Assembly: GCA_964404765.1 (NCBI GenBank)
Contig: CAYOLL010000206.1
Coordinates: 1 to 10,023, forward strand
DNA from: CAYOLL01 sp964404765 [NCBI: uncultured Gemmatimonadota bacterium]
GTDB taxonomy: Bacteria > 4572-55
DNA: 10,023 bases
Reading direction: 5' to 3'
The notes under the pieces are model-generated. The model searched no databases. It was not told the DNA's origin and was given only the letters and a program-made list of their open reading frames with translations. The number at the start of each line of letters is the position of its first letter. Within the stretch, counting starts at the first letter, position 1. The position numbers were made by a program, and so were the translations under genes. Below, piece after piece: positions 5,627 through 10,023 of this stretch.

Positions 5627-6755
5627 TTGTCTCTAAAATATCGCCGGTATCGACTTGTCCGCGGCTAACTTTTACCATCTTTTCACCCAATACGCGGCTG
5701 AAGTCATAAAAATACGACGGCAGACCTTCGGCTTTTGTGTCAATGCCGGTGCGCAATTCATAGTGCAGATGCGGAATATTGGCGCTGCCCGATGCGCCGA
5801 CCTGTCCGATCATCTGGCCGGACTTAACGACCTCGCCAACTTTGACGCGAATACTGCCCTGCTTGACATGGGCGTAAAGGCTGTACTCGCCGTTTTGATG
5901 ATCAATGACGATGTAGTTTCCAAAAATGACCATGGGCCGCTGCGGAATTTCCGCCTCGTTGAAGCGGCGACTGTCCGGCATGGTGTCGATGACCGCGGCA
6001 ATCGTCCCGGCGGCGGCGGCTCGGATCGGCAAGCCAAACCCGTACCAGTTCTCATTCACGGCTTCACTGTCCTTAGACATATCGCCTTGTTCATTGACAG
6101 CGCAAAAGTCGTATGAATAACGCATAAAATTCGAGTTAAAGCCGAATTGCTGCAGAAAGGGATTTAAAAAATCAAACCGCCGATGATGGGCATAAAAATC
6201 ATGCCCGTCGTAGATGATCGATCGACCCTGGATGGGCAAGATCAGCTTTGTTTTGGTCTGATAAACCGTCGGCGTGACCGTGATTTCAGCCCGATATTCT
6301 TTCTCAGCCGACGTTGCGGATCCGAATAAGAATTCATACTTCAACCGGCTCAGTTCCATGTCCGGGGCAAACGTATAAAACGGGTTGAAAATCAGTAGGG
6401 CGCTTTGCGCAGTCAGTACACGGTTAGGAATCGTCAAAATATTGGGTCGGGTGCCGTTTCCATCCAGAAACTTTCGGGCAACCAAATGACCCGTATGATC
6501 AAATGCAGACAGCTTAATTTCCGCAAGCTCCAGCGTATCACTGGTCAAGTTCTCTACGGCAAAGTCAAAGTTGAGCAGTTGCGCGGATGCGCTTTGCTCG
6601 ATATAGGCCGGCTGTGGTCGGACGCTAATGCGAACATCTTCCGCTGCGGCTGATGCAAACGGTAAAAATACCCCCATCAGCCACATGAGGTAATTAACGT
6701 GTTTGTAGAGAATTCGCGCTTTTTGTTGCAGGGTGTTTTGAAAACACATGTGCAT
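5622..6755 (-). CDS. secreted M23-family (LytM-like) peptidase protein
   Basis: The 377-residue protein has an N-terminal signal: several basic residues (K12, R14, K18), a hydrophobic core at 23-34 and A-S-A-A-A for cleavage near 38. Residues about 40-170 form a beta-rich region of unknown function. The C-terminal part (about 185-345) is an M23 metalloendopeptidase (PF01551) domain, cleaving peptidoglycan cross-links in typical members: Y294-A-H296 and the H329-L-H331-Y-E-L block give three of the usual ligands and catalytic residues, and G-N-Y-I-V-I-D-H and G-x-x-V-K-S-G-Q-x-I-G-Q-V-G-x-S-G fit well. The first motif, normally H-x-x-x-D, reads R212-Y-S-Y-D216; a H190-H191 pair lies upstream. 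The start is uncertain: AAGGA is only three bases from the ATG at 6755 but about nine from the ATG at 6749. The stop abuts the toxin remnant. Confidence 0.9.
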   Translation of the reverse strand: MHMCFQNTLQQKARILYKHVNYLMWLMGVFLPFASAAAEDVRISVRPQPAYIEQSASAQLLNFDFAVENLTSDTLELAEIKLSAFDHTGHLVARKFLDGNGTRPNILTIPNRVLTAQSALLIFNPFYTFAPDMELSRLKYEFLFGSATSAEKEYRAEITVTPTVYQTKTKLILPIQGRSIIYDGHDFYAHHRRFDFLNPFLQQFGFNSNFMRYSYDFCAVNEQGDMSKDSEAVNENWYGFGLPIRAAAAGTIAAVIDTMPDSRRFNEAEIPQRPMVIFGNYIVIDHQNGEYSLYAHVKQGSIRVKVGEVVKSGQMIGQVGASGSANIPHLHYELRTGIDTKAEGLPSYFYDFSRVLGEKMVKVSRGQVDTGDILETK

Positions 6756-6779
6756 ACTTCCTTGGTTTGATGCAAGATG

Positions 6780-6840
6780 TTACTTTTTCCCGAACGTGAA
6801 TGATGATTTGTTATCGTGCAATAAAATGATTACCTCCTTT
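6780..6840 (-). promoter_or_regulatory. orphan perfect Shine-Dalgarno with a tiny frame
   Basis: On the minus strand AAAGGAGGTA (6840-6831) is a full-length match to the anti-Shine-Dalgarno, yet no ATG follows. An ATT (6827-6825) lies at ideal spacing and a TTG (6821-6819) at about eleven bases. Both open a 13-15 codon frame ending in F-G-K-K and a TAA (6782-6780), 24 bases before the M23 ATG. It could be a leader peptide, a truncated gene start, or chance. Confidence 0.3.
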
Positions 6841-6877
6841 TACGACTGCTTCGCAAAAACACACCGCCGGCATTTTA

Positions 6878-7195
6878 TTAAACAATCCGCACTCCGGTCT
6901 GTAAAATCTCGCGCACAAACAAATTGTCCGGCGTAAAATCCTCCGGGCGGTAAGGCAGCGGGGAAAGACGGTCATCAATGTCCAGCGTCAGCCGACCAAT
7001 GCGGGTTTTATCCGAAAATCGAACGCCTTCAAAAGCGTCCGATACCAGGGCTACGTCAATGTCGCTCCATTCGTTTGCGGTTCCTTTGGCGTAAGACCCA
7101 TACAAAACAGCCGTGCGAATGGGAAAACCGTTTTCTTGCAGATAATCCACATATCGACGCACAATCCCGGTGATTAAATCTGAGATTTGAGCCAT
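6878..7195 (-). CDS. MNT-type minimal nucleotidyltransferase (antitoxin of a HEPN/MNT pair)
   Basis: The 105-residue protein is a minimal nucleotidyltransferase of the DNA-polymerase-beta superfamily. Its signature is G33-S-Y-A-K-G-T-A-N-E-W-S-D45-I-D47-V, supplying two metal-binding carboxylates; D72 in L-T-L-D-I-D probably supplies the third. In characterised HEPN/MNT systems such as HepT-MntA, the MNT enzyme transfers AMP to the HEPN toxin and silences it. The start at 7195 is supported by a strong AAGGAG eight bases upstream; the longer frame from 7249 lies wholly within the HEPN gene and lacks such a site. The gene overlaps the end of the HEPN gene by 22 bases, so the two are co-transcribed and probably coupled. 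The catalytic motif is intact. Confidence 0.93.
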   Translation of the reverse strand: MAQISDLITGIVRRYVDYLQENGFPIRTAVLYGSYAKGTANEWSDIDVALVSDAFEGVRFSDKTRIGRLTLDIDDRLSPLPYRPEDFTPDNLFVREILQTGVRIV

Positions 7196-7560
7196 ACGTA
7201 CATCTCCTTGATTTGGCGCAGGTTTTCTGTGGCGAAATCTTTGGTGCACAGCTTGTAAAACGCCAATTTTTCATCCGGGTATCGCGCTTCCATGTTGAAA
7301 CCGTTGGCTTGAAACAAAAACAATTCCTGATCTTTGGACAGACTTAATGAACACGCTTTGGCCAGACGCAATAAATCGTGAATCCGCGGCGGGATTGCTT
7401 GCAATTTTTGAACGTACAAAGCTTTGAGCGCCTTTTCCAGTATCAAATGCCCGATGAACAAACACCAATCATAGTTGCCTTTGTCAAACAGGTTTTCAGC
7501 GGCAATCAGATCATGTTCCGCGCTGTCCAACCAATATTTTATTTGCTCTTGAATGGTCAT
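7174..7560 (-). CDS. HEPN-domain protein (toxin-type partner of MNT)
   Basis: This all-helical 128-residue protein has HEPN-family features: W10-L-D-S-A-E-x-D-L near the N-terminus, the helix Y30-D-W-C-L-F-I-G-H-L-I-L-E-K-A-L-K-A-L around 30-48, P-R59-I-H61-D-L-L-R-L in the middle, and E-A-R93-Y-P-D near the C-terminal third. The start at 7560 is chosen because AGGA lies seven bases upstream; the longer frame from 7605 overlaps the preceding gene. HEPN proteins paired with MNT are often RNases with an R-x4-6-H motif. I find no such spacing here: the only nearby R and H are R59/H61, and no H follows R93 or R115. The protein belongs to the COG2250/COG1895-like branch, for which RNase activity is not assured. 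It starts 22 bases after the large upstream gene. Confidence 0.9.
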   Translation of the reverse strand: MTIQEQIKYWLDSAEHDLIAAENLFDKGNYDWCLFIGHLILEKALKALYVQKLQAIPPRIHDLLRLAKACSLSLSKDQELFLFQANGFNMEARYPDEKLAFYKLCTKDFATENLRQIKEMYVWLKSQI

Positions 7561-7582
7561 TTTAAGTCCTGCTACAAAGTAT

Positions 7583-9703
7583 TTATCGGGATAGACTTTC
7601 TTCAATTTCGCGGGCGCGTTCAGCCGATATGTTCAATTTGGCGCGACGTTTTTCCAACATACGGCGCTCATCTGTCGAAATCTGACCATCATTTTCCATG
7701 GCGTCCTTCAAATCTTCCAGATATTCCAATTCTTCCGGCGTAAATTTGCTTTTATTGAGTACCGTTTGCTCCAACTCCACAGCGCGTTCTTTGGATATAC
7801 CCATCTTTTCCCGTCGCTTTTCCAACATGCGCTTTTCATCAGCCGAAATTTGCCCGTCATCTTCCAACGCATCCTGAATCATTTCGATGTAGTCTTGTTC
7901 GTTATCGGAAAGAGTTGATGGTGAAGTTGTAGCAAGCTGTTGAGCGGATTGAGGTAACGACGTTGAATCGTCGATTAATTGTTCCAACGGGGCAAATTCG
8001 ACCCGAATCTTCCAATCTGTTCTCTCACCTTTTTGTAACGCCCGTTCAATATCTGTAATGCTATCGGTATGACCTTGACTGCTTCCCTGAACATTTGCCC
8101 GAAGCAAAAGATAACGATACGCTACTTTCACCATGTTTTCGTAATCGGCCTTGAGTTGACGCTTTTCATTTTCTTTCAGTTGCTCCACATTTTGGGTTGA
8201 TATGACCATCTCGCAATTCAACAACCCGCCTTGAAGCCTTTGTTTGACTAGTCGCTGCCAGGTTTCACTATGCTGATACCACAGCAGATCATCAGGAATA
8301 AAAGCCTTACGCCGGGGAGCAAATGTTTGGCGAGTGGCCATCTGCTTGCCGGAATCCCGAGCGGTTTGCTTTAGGTTGCTCCTGTCCGAATATGCATGCC
8401 CTTTTGATTGAAATTCAGACCCCACGGTATTCAATCTCATATCACCATCCGCAGCTCCAGATCGCGATCTGCTACTATCATGAACATTACGGGCCTGAGT
8501 GGTTTCTTGCAATTGACTTCCTTTGATATGCGTGGTTTCAATGAGTGTGGCTCCCAAGCATTGCATCAAGTGATTAAATTCCATTACTTGCGCCTGAAAC
8601 AATTCATTCTCGTAATCATCCACGGGGTAATACAGGTTTTCCTTAAAAGGATGACCCACATATAATTGACCTGCTACGGGATGCCCGGGCGGAAATTTCA
8701 AATCACCATAATTGTCCAACTTGAGCGGCAAAATAGTAGCGGGTCGAAAAGCAGGCAACTCTTGCGCAATAAAAATGACTTTTCGATCATTGTATTTCTG
8801 GGCAGGGATGCTTTTCACAAACTGTTCGTACACCGAGTCACGTTCCTCTTTCAACTGTAGCTTTACTTCTTTATCCGTGTTATTTGCATAAGCCTCACAA
8901 TAGGCCCAAAGCGCTTCTGCCGTTTTTTGCTGTGCTTCGGCCATAAAAGCTTCATATTGTTTTAACAACGCAAAGGAATCTCGGGCGTCATCATTCCAGT
9001 CCTCTCTTTTTTCAAGACCGCCTACGGTGTCAAAAAACAATTCGTATGCTGTTTGAAGCGTCTTATGTGCTTGATCGTTTCTGTCTAAATGGTATAAAGC
9101 ATATGCTTTTTCAGCATAATTATCGCTTGTTTTCTCAACAGAAAGAAGCTGATCATAAATTTCGAGCACCTTCTCCCAATCGCCTTTTTCCCTGTATTCA
9201 CTTATCTCATCTTCATAGTTGACGCCCGCAGCTTTAAGCTTTTTGATTTCCTCTAAGATAATACATGTACTCATAGACTCATCTTTACCTAATGTAAGCA
9301 CATGCACAACAGCTTCTCCTGCAACAACTAGTAAGTCATCGTTAGGTTCATCATCATCATCATCATCGTCGTCAAAGTCAGGGTGAAAATCAAATTTCGT
9401 AAGTTCATCAAAACTTATGAATCCGGGTGCCCCGTCCAAATTCCAATAAATACCGCTTGTGCAAAACGCAAGGCCCTCTTTCGCCGATCCCCAAACGGTT
9501 GTGTCAATCAAACCATATATTTCTTCGTTTTTAGGAATACGATACGTTTCTCGAGCGTTTTTTTGCTTATCTGCAGGTATGCTGTGATACACCAAAAAAT
9601 CGTCGCCCTCTCCGTATTGAGCAATTAGTTCAGTCAACTTCTTTGTGAATTTTACGACGTTTGTAGATTCTGAATGCTGCTCTTGTTTCTTACGACGACT
9701 CAT
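7583..9703 (-). CDS. 706-residue multidomain protein: PH-like, poly-Asp, TPR, unnamed domain, tandem TerB/EF-like repeats
   Basis: I do not recognise a named family for the whole protein. From N to C: residues about 35-150 resemble a YokE/bPH-like sheet domain (E-E-I-Y-G-L-I-D-T-T-V-W-G, then G-L-A-F-C-T-S-G-I-Y-W) interrupted by eight consecutive Asp at 111-118. Residues 160-225 carry TPR-like helices (D-W-E-K-V-L-E-I-Y-D-Q-L-L, then A-E-K-A-Y-A-L-Y-H-L-D-R). Residues 308-400 contain P-P-G-H-P-V-A-G-Q-L-Y-V-G-H-P and L-Y-Y-P-V-D-D-Y, followed by a polar low-complexity linker (400-465). Residues 470-575 include L-L-W-Y-Q-H, W-Q-R-L-V-K-Q-R-L-Q-G-G-L and end W-K-I-R-V-E-F. Residues 603-705 are two similar repeats with D-G-Q-I-S-x-D-E. 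There is no signal peptide or membrane segment, so it is probably cytoplasmic and a scaffold or effector. GGAGG lies nine bases before the ATG. The gene is visibly A+T-richer than the porin operon. Confidence 0.88.
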   Translation of the reverse strand: MSRRKKQEQHSESTNVVKFTKKLTELIAQYGEGDDFLVYHSIPADKQKNARETYRIPKNEEIYGLIDTTVWGSAKEGLAFCTSGIYWNLDGAPGFISFDELTKFDFHPDFDDDDDDDDEPNDDLLVVAGEAVVHVLTLGKDESMSTCIILEEIKKLKAAGVNYEDEISEYREKGDWEKVLEIYDQLLSVEKTSDNYAEKAYALYHLDRNDQAHKTLQTAYELFFDTVGGLEKREDWNDDARDSFALLKQYEAFMAEAQQKTAEALWAYCEAYANNTDKEVKLQLKEERDSVYEQFVKSIPAQKYNDRKVIFIAQELPAFRPATILPLKLDNYGDLKFPPGHPVAGQLYVGHPFKENLYYPVDDYENELFQAQVMEFNHLMQCLGATLIETTHIKGSQLQETTQARNVHDSSRSRSGAADGDMRLNTVGSEFQSKGHAYSDRSNLKQTARDSGKQMATRQTFAPRRKAFIPDDLLWYQHSETWQRLVKQRLQGGLLNCEMVISTQNVEQLKENEKRQLKADYENMVKVAYRYLLLRANVQGSSQGHTDSITDIERALQKGERTDWKIRVEFAPLEQLIDDSTSLPQSAQQLATTSPSTLSDNEQDYIEMIQDALEDDGQISADEKRMLEKRREKMGISKERAVELEQTVLNKSKFTPEELEYLEDLKDAMENDGQISTDERRMLEKRRAKLNISAERAREIEESLSR
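7589..7897 (-). repeat. two tandem copies of a TerB/EF-hand-like module
   Basis: Within the large protein, residues 603-649 and 659-705 align without gaps at a spacing of 56 residues (168 bases). Both contain (E/N)-D-D/D-G-Q-I-S-x-D-E and R-M-L-E-K-R-R. The similarity is visible in the DNA as well (for example TCCAACAT with CGCTTTTCATC near 7824 against CGGCGCTCATC near 7656), so the copies arose by duplication. The acidic D-x-D-G-x-I-S-x-x-E core could bind Ca or be a TerB-like helical turn. Confidence 0.8.
9348..9374 (+). repeat. trinucleotide (TCA)n tract encoding poly-Asp
   Basis: Six TCA units followed by TCG, TCG and TCA form nine consecutive near-identical triplets. On the coding (minus) strand the tract reads GAT/GAC and makes the acidic run at residues 111-118 of the large protein. 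Length changes by slippage would alter the number of Asp without shifting the frame. Confidence 0.9.
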
Positions 9704-9800
9704 ATTCCAATTCCTCCAGTAAGACGGTTAATCAAAGTTTATGATACACCTTCACCTTCACCGACATTTTTCCAAAATAACCCGGCTGCGACGCCGCTTT
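9704..9800. other. upstream region of the large gene
   Basis: The gene-less 320 bases at the right end divide into this promoter-proximal part, the palindromic element and a short tail. On the minus strand it carries TATCAT (9746-9741, five of six to a -10 box) just downstream of GGTGAA tandem hexamers (9747-9762 as CACC-TTCACC-TTCACC on the plus strand). No good -35 box precedes it, so an activator binding the direct repeats is a possibility. Confidence 0.35.
9741..9746 (-). promoter_or_regulatory. possible -10 box for the large gene
   Basis: TATCAT on the minus strand, preceded directly by TG, lies about 40 bases before the ATG of the 706-residue protein. The spacer region upstream contains 2.5 copies of GGTGAA, which could be an activator site replacing the missing -35 element. 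Confidence 0.3.
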
Positions 9801-9970
9801 TAGCCCCATCGGGGCGGTCCGTTTGTAGAAAAGCGAACGCAATCGAACCCGGCGATAGCCCCATCGGGGCGACCCGTTTGACGGATCATGTTTACGGGTC
9901 GCCCCGATGGGGCTTATCACGGCTATGTTTTTGCGTATTTCTCTACAAACGGCTTGCCCCTTCCGGGCAA
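9801..9970. repeat. 170-bp imperfect palindromic element (REPIN/BIME- or MITE-like)
   Basis: Palindromic cores of the type GCCCC-ATC-GGGGC occur at 9803-9815 and 9858-9870 on the plus strand, and inverted at 9901-9913, with a diverged inverted copy at 9956-9968. The second and third cores sit in perfect 21-base inverted arms (9857-9877 and 9894-9914) around a 16-base loop. The outer arms continue the symmetry: GTTTGTAGA at 9821-9829 pairs with 9942-9950, and the ends at 9801 and 9970 share the same axis (9885.5, centred on a GATC). Cores plus the GTTTGTAGA linker look like dispersed intergenic palindromes. No transposase gene is present, so if mobile it depends on an enzyme elsewhere. Confidence 0.8.
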
Positions 9971-9979
9971 AAAACATAG

Positions 9980-10023
9980 ATGAACTTGATCGACTTTCAA
10001 AATCTAATTGGAAAGATGTCTAA
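9980..10023 (+). CDS. possible start of a plus-strand gene, cut by the window end
   Basis: An ATG directly after an in-frame TAG opens a frame that stays open to the window edge (M-N-L-I-D-F-Q-N-L-I-G-K-M-S). There is no visible ribosome site, and fourteen codons are too few to judge. If real, it would be divergent from all other genes here, with the palindromic element between. Confidence 0.2.
   Translation, partial: MNLIDFQNLIGKMS

Noticed and set aside
5655-6116. 153-codon plus-strand frame opposite the M23 gene
   Set aside because: It is antisense to the conserved M23 domain, and the translation shows no family features.
7196-7249. Longer start for the MNT gene
   Set aside because: The extra 18 residues overlap the HEPN coding frame and lack a ribosome site, whereas the ATG at 7195 has AAGGAG at good spacing.
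9801-9970. CRISPR array
   Set aside because: The repeats occur in both orientations and with unequal spacing, and the cores are only about 13 bases. There is no regular direct-repeat and spacer pattern, and no cas gene is nearby.
9732-9979. Frames of 81 and 101 codons crossing the palindromic element
   Set aside because: Their repeated peptides (P-I-G-A-T-R and the like) are simply translations of the palindromic cores. They have no ribosome site and no protein-like composition outside them.

Overview
This looks like chromosome from a Gram-negative bacterium. The evidence is an outer-membrane beta-barrel ending in Phe, a Tat-type Rieske lipoprotein, a secreted M23 protein, and the house-keeping pair rbfA-truB. 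Protein style, such as the CTHKxCEL Rieske and the DUF1111 cytochrome, would suit the FCB/Calditrichota-KSB1 area, but that placement is a guess. Every confident gene is on the minus strand, so the window reads right to left in gene order.

Right end (about 9700-10023): a 170-bp imperfect inverted repeat (9801-9970) made of several GCCCC-ATC-GGGGC palindromic cores, resembling a REPIN/BIME or a small MITE. Beyond it only a very short plus-strand reading frame runs off the end. Next (9703-6878) is a run of three minus-strand genes: a 706-residue multidomain protein (PH-like N-terminus, poly-Asp, TPR, an unnamed central domain, and two tandem TerB/EF-hand-like repeats), then a HEPN protein and an overlapping MNT nucleotidyltransferase, which form a toxin-antitoxin-type pair. 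The large gene is visibly more A+T-rich than the porin operon and may be accessory DNA.

Middle (6755-4052): a secreted M23 peptidase-like protein; a previously unlisted decayed RelE/ParE-family toxin remnant (5626-5381) squeezed between the M23 gene and rbfA; then rbfA and truB, joined by an ATGA overlap and separated from the nusA-infB genes they often follow.

Left half (4021-1087): a compact three-gene operon consisting of a DUF1111 di-heme cytochrome, a Tat-exported Rieske lipoprotein and a porin-like outer-membrane barrel. It has a readable promoter (TTGACT-16-TAAATT) and a 16-bp near-perfect palindrome lying across the expected transcription start. This is the most coherent candidate for an unusual system: periplasmic redox proteins coupled to an outer-membrane channel, possibly under a metal-responsive repressor. 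The operon ends at a long hairpin. The last gene (999-85) encodes a zinc-ribbon protein with a Yip1-type membrane domain.

Limits: family calls come from recognised motifs and my memory of the families, not from searches. Promoter, operator and terminator calls are pattern-based.
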